The position numbers and the translations under genes are program-made. Shown here piece by piece: positions 1 through 5,996 of a stretch of 9,136 nucleotides of DNA. The stretch is from contig NZ_JAJBQV010000053.1 in NCBI RefSeq assembly GCF_020539865.1, positions 1 to 9,136 on the forward strand, written 5' to 3'. Each line of letters opens with the position of its first letter. Positions within the stretch are counted from its first letter, which is position 1. The stretch comes from Megasphaera elsdenii. GTDB lineage: Bacteria; Bacillota; Negativicutes; Veillonellales; Megasphaeraceae. The notes beneath the pieces were generated by a model. It saw nothing but the letters and a program-made list of their open reading frames with translations, was not told where the DNA came from and searched no databases.

Positions 1-55
1 TCAGATAACTGAGTCCATTTTTTTTAGATGAGGCTATTCTGTTACAGCCCCTTTT

Positions 56-148
56 CGTGGTTCGTGAGCCGTGATTGCGAAATAGGCTCGCTAACGCATC
101 GCGCAATGGTCTTCATCACGGCAAACGCCAAACGATCCACGGCAAACG
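56..148. repeat. short copy of an intergenic inverted-repeat element
   Basis: This stretch shares its ends and core with the larger element at 1434-1650. The outer arms CGTGGTTCGT (56-65) and ACGATCCACG (132-141) pair with one mismatch. Inside them, CCGTGAT (69-75) pairs with ATCACGG (115-121), and ATTGCG (74-79) with CGCAAT (102-107). The core at 85-102 matches 17 of 18 bases of the core at 1477-1494. The right edge, ACGGCAAACG (139-148), directly touches the TGA stop codon of the minus-strand gene ending at 149. A transcript of that gene would carry the element as a folded 3' tail. I infer a small non-coding dispersed repeat; it carries no transposase. Confidence 0.7.
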
Positions 149-826
149 TCATTTTTTAGGCATCTTTTCTGCATTTTTCAACATATCCGTGACGGCGCTG
201 ATGATGTCGTCATCGCCCTCTTTAGCGATGTTACCCAAGATAGCGGCGACTTCCATCGTATCGCCATGCTGCCAGGCCAGGCAGTGAATGGTTTCCGTAA
301 AGGGATTGCCATTGATGACCAGCGATTTGGCAATGGTCCATTCATAAAAGAGATGACCATTGGTCTTTTTCGCCGTCACCGGCGAGACGACGCGGAAGCC
401 TTGCGGCAGGCGCCCTGGCATATTCTGGTTCAGCCGATTCATGAGCGTCCGCATATCCGGCTGGCTGCCGATATCGCGGAGATAGGAATTTTCCCGGTTC
501 TCCCCGTAGACAGCGGCTTTGACGTCCCAAATCGTCGCCGTATAATGCAACAGATAGGCATACTGGAAATCAGCATCATCTTTCTTGACGACTTGATACG
601 TTTCCGGTTGAATCGGGAAGATTTTTTCAAACAAGGCGATAACATCGTTGCCTTCATCGGCAGCCGTCAGCATGGGCTGTCGCCCGGACTGCATGTAGAT
701 ATCGTCGGGAACCGTAATGACGCCCCAGTTGGGGAACTTAGTCAATGTCCCTTTATCCTTGGCCAGGGCAGCCGTCCCCATCGCTAAGATGGCAGCTGCT
801 ACCAGCACGATTGCTTTAATTTTCAT
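149..826 (-). CDS. secreted protein of unknown function
   Basis: A 225-residue protein that I do not recognise. It begins with a clear Sec signal peptide: lysines at 2 and 4, a hydrophobic stretch at residues 5-17, then an ALA site, so cleavage is expected after Ala22. The mature part of about 200 residues has no further membrane segment and no lipobox cysteine, so a soluble exported or periplasmic protein is likely. It mixes charged and aromatic residues, with a near C-terminal segment HCLAWQHGDTMEVAAILGNI and a lysine-rich end. The start is supported by GGAG a few bases upstream of the ATG and by a promoter at 865-893. The gene stands alone and is divergent from the thioesterase gene. Its stop codon abuts a repeat element. 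Confidence 0.85.
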   Translation of the reverse strand: MKIKAIVLVAAAILAMGTAALAKDKGTLTKFPNWGVITVPDDIYMQSGRQPMLTAADEGNDVIALFEKIFPIQPETYQVVKKDDADFQYAYLLHYTATIWDVKAAVYGENRENSYLRDIGSQPDMRTLMNRLNQNMPGRLPQGFRVVSPVTAKKTNGHLFYEWTIAKSLVINGNPFTETIHCLAWQHGDTMEVAAILGNIAKEGDDDIISAVTDMLKNAEKMPKK

Positions 827-864
827 GGTTTCACTCCTCGTTTTTCTTACACAATGACACGTCC

Positions 865-893
865 ATTGTATCTCATGACGCTTTTTCTGTCAA
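865..893 (-). promoter_or_regulatory. sigma-70-type promoter for the secreted-protein gene
   Basis: Read on the minus strand, TTGACA (893-888) is followed after exactly 17 bases by TACAAT (870-865). The -35 box matches the consensus fully and the -10 box matches five of six. The transcript would start near 858, about 30 bases before the ATG at 826. Confidence 0.75.
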
Positions 894-916
894 AAAAGAG
901 GAAAATATGATATGAT
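887..916 (+). promoter_or_regulatory. probable promoter for the thioesterase gene
   Basis: On the plus strand, CTGTCA (887-892, four of six matches to TTGACA) is followed after 18 bases by TATGAT (911-916, five of six). The surrounding TATGATATGATATAG offers alternative -10 registers. The -35 box overlaps that of the divergent promoter, so the two may compete for RNA polymerase. The spacing leaves a leader of about 60 bases before the ATG at 986. Confidence 0.45.
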
Positions 917-985
917 ATAGTTATGTAAATCGCCTTAATCTATACGGTTCAGGCATATTCCCACTTATTTAGGAGGTTAATCACT

Positions 986-1390
986 ATGGAATTCAACATC
1001 AAAGCAAACTCGACAGCAGAAGTTTCTGAAAAATGCACAGAAAACAATACGGCCATCAAATTGGGTAGCGGCAAATCCCCGGTCTATGCGACACCGGCTT
1101 TGGTAGCTCTCATGGAAAATGCAGCCATCAACGCCTGCGACCCTCAGCTCCCAGAAGGCTATAACACCGTCGGCATCGCCATGAACGTCAAACACGTCGC
1201 AGCTACACCGATTGGCCTGACTGTCACGGCCAAAGCCACCTTGGTCGAACAGGACCGCAAGAAACTCACCTTCAAAATCGAAGCCCACGACGAAGCCGGG
1301 CTCGTAGGCGAAGCCACTCACGACCGCTTCATCATCGAATCGGCACCGTTCCTGGCCAAAGCCGAAGCTAAAAAAGCAGCAGCAAAATAA
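986..1390 (+). CDS. FlK-type hotdog-fold acyl-CoA thioesterase
   Basis: A 134-residue single-domain protein of the fluoroacetyl-CoA thioesterase-like (FlK) hotdog family, expected to hydrolyse a short acyl-CoA in the cytoplasm. The recognisable core runs from YATPALVALMENAA through VKHVAATPIGLTVTA to the AHDEAGLVGEATHDR segment. Thr36, Glu44 and His70 fall where FlK has its catalytic Thr42, Glu50 and His76, with the same offset of six for all three. The alignment is by eye from memory of the family. The C-terminus ends in an Ala/Lys tail. AGGAGG at 971-976 lies nine bases before the ATG, which fixes the start. The gene is monocistronic and ends at a strong terminator. The natural substrate is unknown; fluoroacetate is not implied, and removal of a toxic or stalled short acyl-CoA is a guess. 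Confidence 0.88.
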   Translation: MEFNIKANSTAEVSEKCTENNTAIKLGSGKSPVYATPALVALMENAAINACDPQLPEGYNTVGIAMNVKHVAATPIGLTVTAKATLVEQDRKKLTFKIEAHDEAGLVGEATHDRFIIESAPFLAKAEAKKAAAK

Positions 1391-1397
1391 TAGCAAT

Positions 1398-1433
1398 AAA
1401 AAAAGGCTGTCGCATAAGCGACGGCCTTTTTTT
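1398..1433. terminator. symmetrical, probably bidirectional terminator
   Basis: Seven A, then GGCTGTCGC, loop ATAA, then GCGACGGCC and seven T. The GC stem has one G-T wobble and is extended by A-T pairs. It follows the thioesterase stop codon by seven bases. Because the A and T runs are equal, it can also stop minus-strand transcripts coming from mmdC through the repeat. Confidence 0.9.
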
Positions 1434-1650
1434 CGTGGTTCGTTTGGCGTGGTTCATGGTTCGTTGCTGCAAATCTGGCTCGCTGACGCATCGCGCGATG
1501 GGCCTCGTCACTGCGTGACATCGGCAAGAACCCCTCCCACCTCCCCTGCGAAGGGGAGCTGTCAGCGCAGCTGACTGAGGGGTTCTACAGGAGCGATGCG
1601 TCAGCGAGCCCGTCTCATTACGGCAAACGCCAAACGAACCACGGCAAACG
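1434..1650. repeat. nested inverted-repeat intergenic element (MITE/REP-like)
   Basis: About 217 bases with three nested layers of symmetry. The outermost arms, CGTGGTTCGTTTGGCGT (1434-1450) and its exact complement at 1627-1643, are 17 bases long. The second pair, GGCTCGCTGACGCATCGC (1477-1494) and its exact complement at 1593-1610, is 18 bases. The centre (1529-1584) forms a three-way junction. The element begins directly after the terminator and ends four bases before the mmdC stop codon. A shorter relative lies at 56-148. There is no coding content of its own. It is likely a non-autonomous dispersed repeat, and in the mmdC transcript it would form a long folded 3' untranslated region. Confidence 0.8.
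1529..1584. repeat. central three-way-junction palindrome inside the element
   Basis: AACCCCTC (1529-1536) pairs with GAGGGGTT (1577-1584). Between them are two perfect hairpins: CTCCCCT-GCGA-AGGGGAG (1541-1558) and GTCAGC-GCA-GCTGAC (1561-1575). From memory, very similar CCCCTC/GGGGAG/CTGAC palindromes are scattered between genes in many gut Firmicutes genomes. This module may therefore be a separate repeat inserted into the larger element. Confidence 0.7.
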
Positions 1651-1654
1651 GCTT

Positions 1655-2062
1655 TTATTTTACAATGACAGCCAGTACGTCGCCGGTCTTTACGTTATCA
1701 CCGGGATTGACGCGGATTTCGTGGAGCGTGCCGTCTGCCGTAGCTGTAATGTCGTTCTGCATCTTCATGGCTTCCAAGACAAGAATGATGTCGCCTCGTT
1801 TGACAACTTTTCCGGCTTCAGCTTTGAGAGCCGAAATCTTGCCCGGCATGGGGGCTTTGACCGTAATAGCACCCTCAGGGATTGGGCCGCCTACAGCGGG
1901 AGCCGGCGTAGCTGCCGGTGCTGCCGGTGCGGGGGCGGGAGCTGCCGGTGCGGGGGCCGGTGCAGCAGCCTGCGGAGCTGGAGCCGCTACCGGAGCGCTG
2001 CCCATTTCTTCGACTTCTACTTCATAAGCTTTGCCATTGACAGTAACCTTGAATTTTTTCAT
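1655..2062 (-). CDS. mmdC: methylmalonyl-CoA decarboxylase gamma subunit (biotin carrier protein)
   Basis: A 135-residue biotin carboxyl carrier subunit. Residues 1-20 form a short N-terminal segment typical of this family. Residues 22-58 are an almost pure Ala/Pro linker that acts as a swinging arm. Residues 65-135 are the biotinyl domain. The EAMKM motif places the biotinylated lysine at Lys100, 35 residues from the C-terminus, as is usual. It carries the carboxyl group from the alpha subunit, which takes it from methylmalonyl-CoA, to the membrane beta subunit. AGGAGG (2073-2078) lies ten bases before the ATG. It is the last gene of the mmdA-D-C operon, 36 bases after mmdD. In Veillonella a beta-subunit gene is part of the cluster; here a repeat element and an opposing gene follow. 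The related glutaconyl-CoA decarboxylase carrier is the alternative. Confidence 0.92.
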   Translation of the reverse strand: MKKFKVTVNGKAYEVEVEEMGSAPVAAPAPQAAAPAPAPAAPAPAPAAPAATPAPAVGGPIPEGAITVKAPMPGKISALKAEAGKVVKRGDIILVLEAMKMQNDITATADGTLHEIRVNPGDNVKTGDVLAVIVK

Positions 2063-2098
2063 ATACGTACATCCTCCTGGACTTAAATATTCACTTCA

Positions 2099-2584
2099 TT
2101 AACGACTCATGCCACCCAGGCGGGCTGCCATAGCCCAATTTTCCCGATGGCGTTTATAACCGCGTTTCTGTGGACGAATAGAGCGGATAGCGGACGGCGG
2201 ATAGCCATAAGCGGCGACAGCTGCCATGATGACGGCGACGACTTCATCGTCTACACCCTCTGAAGATACTTGCGGAGCCGTTTTTTCCACGACAGCCATC
2301 GGCCGGGCTGTGACGACGGCAGGCTGACGCTGGCCGACAGGGACGACGGGATGCGTCAGTTCTGTCTTTTCCTTTTCTTCCGGTTCCGGCAGGACTGCTT
2401 TTTCAGACTTGACAGCGTCCTTCAAGTCCTGGACAGCTTCTGCCAGTTCCTTGACGCTCTGCTGAAAATCGGCGACGTCCTTCATCTTGTCTTCCAAAGC
2501 ACGGAAGCGGGTATTATAGTACCGGCTCAAAATCAAGGTCATAGCAATCAGCAGGACGATGACGGCAAATTGAATTTCTATCAT
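2099..2584 (-). CDS. mmdD: methylmalonyl-CoA decarboxylase delta subunit (OadG-like membrane anchor)
   Basis: A 161-residue small subunit that anchors the carboxyltransferase and biotin carrier to the membrane pump. Residues 4-20 form one transmembrane helix. Residues 25-62 look like a charged helix or coiled coil. Residues 63-110 are a Pro/Glu/Val linker. The C-terminal domain (about 112-161) contains DDEVVAVIMAAVAAYG, then IRSIR and a basic Trp-containing tail, as in OadG/MmdD proteins. It is somewhat longer than OadG-type subunits of about 80-120 residues. The ATG is fixed by AAGGAGG, whose first bases overlap the TAA stop of mmdA (TAAGGAGG), giving tight translational coupling. No separate epsilon gene (mmdE) follows. 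In Veillonella that 55-residue subunit resembles the C-terminal part of delta, so delta may do both jobs here. Confidence 0.85.
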   Translation of the reverse strand: MIEIQFAVIVLLIAMTLILSRYYNTRFRALEDKMKDVADFQQSVKELAEAVQDLKDAVKSEKAVLPEPEEKEKTELTHPVVPVGQRQPAVVTARPMAVVEKTAPQVSSEGVDDEVVAVIMAAVAAYGYPPSAIRSIRPQKRGYKRHRENWAMAARLGGMSR

Positions 2585-2596
2585 ACGGCAGCCTCC

Positions 2597-4126
2597 TTAT
2601 AACGGCATGTTGCCGTGTTTCTTCGACGGCCGTTCTTCCCGTTTGCTGTAAAGCATAGCCAGGGCGCTGATGATGCGCGGACGCGTTTCCTTCGGTTCGA
2701 TGACGCAATCGATCTGGCCGTGTTCGGCTGCTTTATAGGGCGTCGAAAATTCATTGATATATTCCTGTTTCTTCTTTTCCTTTTCCGGATCGTGTTTGAA
2801 GATGATATTGGCTGCGCCATCAGGGCCCATGACAGCGATTTCTGCCGACGGCCAAGCCATGACCATATCGGCACCGAGCTGACGGCAGCACATGGCGATG
2901 TAGGCGCCGCCATAGGCCTTGCGGGTGACGACAGTAATCTTGGGAACCATCGCTTCACAGTAAGCATACAGCATCTTGGCGCCGTGGCGGATGATACCAC
3001 CGTATTCCTGGGTCGTCCCAGGCAGGAAGCCCGGTACATCGACGAAGGTGACGACAGGGATATTAAAGCTGTCGCAGAAGCGGATGAAACGGGCTGCTTT
3101 GTCGGACGCATTGATATCCAGGCAGCCGGCAAGGAATTTAGGCTGGTTAGCAATAATGCCAACGGTCTGTCCGTCAAAGCGGGCAAAGCAGGTGATGATA
3201 TTCAGGGCATAGTTTTCCAATACCTGGAATACATTACCATCGTCGACGCAGGATTTGATGACATCGAGCATATCATAAGGCATGCTGCTGTTGTCGGGAA
3301 TAATCGAGTTGAGGCTTTCATCTTCCCGGTTCGGATCGTCATCAGATTCGACGATCGGTGCTTCTTCCATATTGTTGCTGGGCAGGAAGTCGAGGAGAGC
3401 CTTGATTTTTTCGATGCAGTCATCTTCATTTTCACAGGCAAAGTGAGCGACGCCGGAAATGGAGCTGTGCGTCATGGCACCGCCCAGTTCTTCTGCCGTT
3501 ACTTCTTCGGCCGTGACCGACTTGATGACGGCCGGGCCCGTAAGGAACATGTCTGATGTATTCTTGACCATGAAGACGAAATCCATCAGAGCCGGGCTGT
3601 ATACAGCACCGCCGGCACAAGGCCCCATGATGACGGCGATCTGCGGGATGACGCCGGATGCAGCCGTATTATTCATGAAGATGCGGCCAAACCCGGACAG
3701 GGCATCGACGCCTTCCTGGATGCGGGCACCGCCGGAATCATTGATGCCGATGACAGGCGCCCCCATCTTCAGGGCCATTTCCTGCATCTGGGCAATCTTG
3801 TGGGCATGCATTTCGCCAAGAGAACCGCCTTCGACGGTAAAATCTTCGGCGTAGGCGAAGACCAGACGGCCGCGGACCGTACCGTAGCCGGTAACGACGC
3901 CATCGCCGGGGATTTCCTTTTCCTGCATGTTGAAATTCATGCAGCGATGATGAATGAACTGCCCCATTTCCGTAAAGCTGCCTTCATCAAATAATTTAGC
4001 CAGCCGTTCGCGGGCTGTCATCTTACCTTTTTTATGTTGCGAATCAATTCGCTTCTGACCGCCGCCCATCTCGATTTTCGCGAGCTTTTCATGGAGCTGG
4101 TCAATCTTTTCCTGAACTGTAGCCAT
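2597..4126 (-). CDS. mmdA: methylmalonyl-CoA decarboxylase alpha subunit (carboxyltransferase)
   Basis: A 509-residue biotin-dependent acyl-CoA carboxyltransferase that moves the carboxyl group of (S)-methylmalonyl-CoA to biotin, forming propionyl-CoA. The N-terminal crotonase-like half has GGSLGEMH (100-107), INDSGGARIQE (128-138) and the oxyanion loop GPCAGGAVYSPAL (168-180). The C-terminal half has FVDVPGFLPG (361-370), IIRHGAKMLYAY (378-389) and KAYGGAYIAM (403-412). Sequence and length match Veillonella MmdA and the transcarboxylase 12S subunit far better than glutaconyl-CoA decarboxylase alpha, which is close to 590 residues. The residue after KAYGGAY is Ile, as in the MmdA/12S group (Leu or Ile) rather than the Asp of actinobacterial PccB. 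GGAGG at 4134-4138 lies seven bases before the ATG. It is the first gene of the operon. A biotin carboxylase is absent, which fits a decarboxylase. Confidence 0.95.
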   Translation of the reverse strand: MATVQEKIDQLHEKLAKIEMGGGQKRIDSQHKKGKMTARERLAKLFDEGSFTEMGQFIHHRCMNFNMQEKEIPGDGVVTGYGTVRGRLVFAYAEDFTVEGGSLGEMHAHKIAQMQEMALKMGAPVIGINDSGGARIQEGVDALSGFGRIFMNNTAASGVIPQIAVIMGPCAGGAVYSPALMDFVFMVKNTSDMFLTGPAVIKSVTAEEVTAEELGGAMTHSSISGVAHFACENEDDCIEKIKALLDFLPSNNMEEAPIVESDDDPNREDESLNSIIPDNSSMPYDMLDVIKSCVDDGNVFQVLENYALNIITCFARFDGQTVGIIANQPKFLAGCLDINASDKAARFIRFCDSFNIPVVTFVDVPGFLPGTTQEYGGIIRHGAKMLYAYCEAMVPKITVVTRKAYGGAYIAMCCRQLGADMVMAWPSAEIAVMGPDGAANIIFKHDPEKEKKKQEYINEFSTPYKAAEHGQIDCVIEPKETRPRIISALAMLYSKREERPSKKHGNMPL

Positions 4127-4174
4127 TCATATACCTCCAGTATCAAAGTATTTCATCAGGTCACATAACAATTA

Positions 4175-4183
4175 ATTATATCA
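4175..4183 (-). promoter_or_regulatory. extended -10 promoter for the mmd operon
   Basis: On the minus strand TGATATAAT (4183-4175) is a perfect TATAAT preceded by the extended TGn motif. No convincing -35 hexamer sits at the right distance, which an extended -10 tolerates. The start of transcription would be near 4168, about 42 bases before the mmdA ATG. The region is AT-rich against its GC-rich flanks. Confidence 0.55.
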
Positions 4184-4221
4184 TAGAATATTCAAATTTT
4201 ATAGTCTTGCGCCTATACCGT

Positions 4222-5460
4222 TCAGTACTGGCCGCGGACGACTTCCACCTTCTTCCCGCAAAAGGCGATCCCGTATTTCCATACCATCTGGATTCCCCGC
4301 CGGCGAAATTCCGTCACGTATTCCCGCTCTTCAATTTGCTGCAACGCCTCCTTGGCCTTATCGGCCATGTCCGCTTCACTGTCAGCTACCTTGAATTCCA
4401 TGATGACTCCAGCTTTCTCTCCCCCCCTGGGGATAATGGCCAGGTCAAAGCGCCCGTATCCGCTTTCCCGGTTCGATTCGACGGTATAGTCCTTGCCCAG
4501 GAACAACGCCGTCATGCCCAGCATGAAACCGTGGTAAAAACTTTCCTTATTCGCTGTATCGTAGACGCTGACGACAGCTTTTAAAATCTGCTGCAATTGC
4601 AGGACAAAATTTTCTGCTTCCCCATCCAGGAGATAATCGAACAAGTCATCAAAGGTATTCTTATTGACATCTTTCGCCAGTGTATTCAGGATTTCAGTGC
4701 TGTAGAGTTTACGTATCTCTGCATTCGGGATGCGGAGTGAATACCGGTCATCGCTAAGAGACAATGCCTTGTCTACAGTCAAATACCCTGTCGTCAAAAG
4801 CAAGGTAAACAGAGTTCCCTGGTTTCGGCCTATTTCCGGATAAATGACGCTTTCATCCAGCGTAACGCGGACACTTCTCCCCTCTAACAGCGCATAGACC
4901 TGCTTTATCCGCAGTGCATCGGCATGCGACAACAGGACCCGTAAAATCCCATTGCCCGAAGACCGTACCCAATACGGCCGGGGATAGCATCCATTGGCTA
5001 CGTAATTGATGACCGACCAGGGATTATAAATTTCACTGCCGCCAATTCGATAACCATCGTACCAAAATTTCAGCTCCGGCAGATGATCCTGTAATTGCAA
5101 CGCCGCCAGCAACGATTGCACCTCTTGAGACGTAAATCCAAAGACTTCACCATATCGGCTGCGCAGCACGGAATAAACATCGAAATTATTCAAGCCGCTA
5201 AAAATACTTTCTTTCGCGACGCGCAGGACACCCGTAAGGATGGCAAACTCCAGATTATCGTTGGTTTTCAGCACACTGCCCAAGAACTGTTTCATAAAAG
5301 CGATGCAGTCATCGTAAAAACCGCCTTCCCAGGACTGCTGGATAGGAGCATCGTATTCATCAATCAGGACAATGACCTTCCGACCGTAATACTGCCGCAT
5401 CATGAGCAGCAATAAGGCTAGCGCATTCGCCATCCCTGCCTTAGTCGCCTTTCGGGTCAC
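4222..5460 (-). CDS. C-terminal fragment of the split AAA-ATPase/PD-(D/E)XK protein
   Basis: A 412-codon open frame starting at GTG. It carries the Walker B motif VIVLIDEYDAPI at about residues 29-40, the rest of the ATPase domain, and a C-terminal nuclease-like domain. In that domain Asp339 (GRFDLAI), Glu355 and Lys357 (MEFKV) form a complete D-ExK set. The GTG overlaps the TGA of the upstream frame (GTGA), and a weak AGGA lies close before it, so some re-initiation is conceivable. Without Walker A this fragment alone should not hydrolyse ATP. I treat it as part of a broken gene rather than an independent gene, because conserved protein sequence continues upstream of the GTG. Confidence 0.6.
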   Translation of the reverse strand: MTRKATKAGMANALALLLLMMRQYYGRKVIVLIDEYDAPIQQSWEGGFYDDCIAFMKQFLGSVLKTNDNLEFAILTGVLRVAKESIFSGLNNFDVYSVLRSRYGEVFGFTSQEVQSLLAALQLQDHLPELKFWYDGYRIGGSEIYNPWSVINYVANGCYPRPYWVRSSGNGILRVLLSHADALRIKQVYALLEGRSVRVTLDESVIYPEIGRNQGTLFTLLLTTGYLTVDKALSLSDDRYSLRIPNAEIRKLYSTEILNTLAKDVNKNTFDDLFDYLLDGEAENFVLQLQQILKAVVSVYDTANKESFYHGFMLGMTALFLGKDYTVESNRESGYGRFDLAIIPRGGEKAGVIMEFKVADSEADMADKAKEALQQIEEREYVTEFRRRGIQMVWKYGIAFCGKKVEVVRGQY

Positions 5461-5894
5461 AATATCCTGAAATTTCTCGATGAGTTCCGGCTGTACCTTT
5501 CACTTTCCCGGACTTGCGTATGCTGTAAGAAAAGCGCCTGTAAATACTCAGCCCACATATCCAGCATATCCGTCCAGGAACGGCATGAAAAATCCTTCAA
5601 GGACAAGAACAATACCGGATACTGTCCGCGATGGGCCATGTAATCCGCCCCGGCCCGGTCGATAGCCAAGCCGTCGAAGAGATGGCGGCTCTGTGCCTCT
5701 TTTTCAATGGAAAAGAAATACTCCAACATGCTCAACGTCAAGGTCTTACCGAACCGCCGGGGCCGCGTAATCAACGTCACCGCACTGTGCCCGTCGATGA
5801 GCTGGCGGATAAAGTCCGTCTTATCGACAAAATAATAATGCTTGCTTTGTATATCAAAAAAATTATCGACACCGATCGGCATCTGCCACTTCAT
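5457..5894 (-). CDS. N-terminal fragment of the split AAA-ATPase protein
   Basis: A 145-codon open frame starting at ATG. It begins with the family-typical pattern of a conserved FFDI and a YFVDKT segment (21-26), followed by Walker A RPRRFGKTLTLSML (44-57). The last roughly 12 residues, after VRESER, are out of frame and non-native. A short AGGTGAGG precedes the ATG. Family members normally run to more than 500 residues, so this is a truncated product lacking Walker B and the nuclease domain. Confidence 0.6.
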   Translation of the reverse strand: MKWQMPIGVDNFFDIQSKHYYFVDKTDFIRQLIDGHSAVTLITRPRRFGKTLTLSMLEYFFSIEKEAQSRHLFDGLAIDRAGADYMAHRGQYPVLFLSLKDFSCRSWTDMLDMWAEYLQALFLQHTQVRESERYSRNSSRNFRIL

Positions 5895-5943
5895 AGCCTC
5901 ACCTGCTTTCTTTTATTTCATTATAACAAGAATCACGGGAAAC

Positions 5944-5991
5944 AAAAAGAGGAGCCATCCCATGAGGGTTTCTGCCCCATGCATGACTCCT
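5944..5991 (-). terminator. terminator of the ecsC-like/WYL operon
   Basis: On the minus strand AGGAGTCAT (5991-5983) pairs with ATGGCTCCT (5958-5950), with one G-T wobble. An inner CATGGGG/CCCTCATG stem adds to it. A run of five T follows (5948-5944). It begins five bases after the TGA stop of the WYL regulator gene. Confidence 0.8.
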
Positions 5992-5996
5992 TGAGT

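Larger units (their letters stand above)
4222..5894 (-). pseudogene. AAA-ATPase/PD-(D/E)XK nuclease-like gene broken by a frameshift
   Basis: The two open frames together encode one protein of the AAA-ATPase-like (PF09820-type) plus C-terminal PD-(D/E)XK (PF08011-type) family. This family is often present in many copies in gut anaerobes and its function is unknown. Walker A (RPRRFGKT) lies in the first frame, Walker B (VIVLIDEYD) in the second. The second frame can be read upstream of its first start codon as VQPELIEKFQDIVTRKATKAG, which continues naturally from VRESER in the first frame. Loss of one base near 5493-5497 (for example TACCAG becoming TACAG) explains the split. Everything else is intact, so the event is recent or a sequencing error. 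A TATAAT at 5925-5920 may be its -10 box. The gene lies between the WYL-operon terminator and the mmd promoter. Confidence 0.82.

Noticed and set aside
1..55. Possible terminator or gene end at the left edge (T run at 18-25, GGCT/AGCC pairing)
   Set aside because: The stem is only four pairs with mismatches and the T run does not follow it; no coding frame can be supported in so short a stretch.
977..1396. Minus-strand open frame covering the thioesterase gene
   Set aside because: Cys/Phe-rich nonsense translation, mirror of a gene with intact catalytic residues, promoter and ribosome binding site.
1434..1650. CRISPR array or tRNA/riboswitch in the folded intergenic region
   Set aside because: There are no regularly spaced direct repeats with unique spacers, no tRNA arms or anticodon pattern, and the element lies at 3' ends of genes rather than in a leader.
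1596..2027. Plus-strand frame rich in Gly/Ala opposite mmdC
   Set aside because: The low-complexity translation is the complement of the Ala/Pro linker of the biotin carrier; it begins within the repeat element.
2615..3556. Long plus-strand open frame of 313 codons opposite mmdA
   Set aside because: It is antisense to a clearly identified, conserved carboxyltransferase gene, its translation resembles no family I know, and no ribosome binding site supports it.
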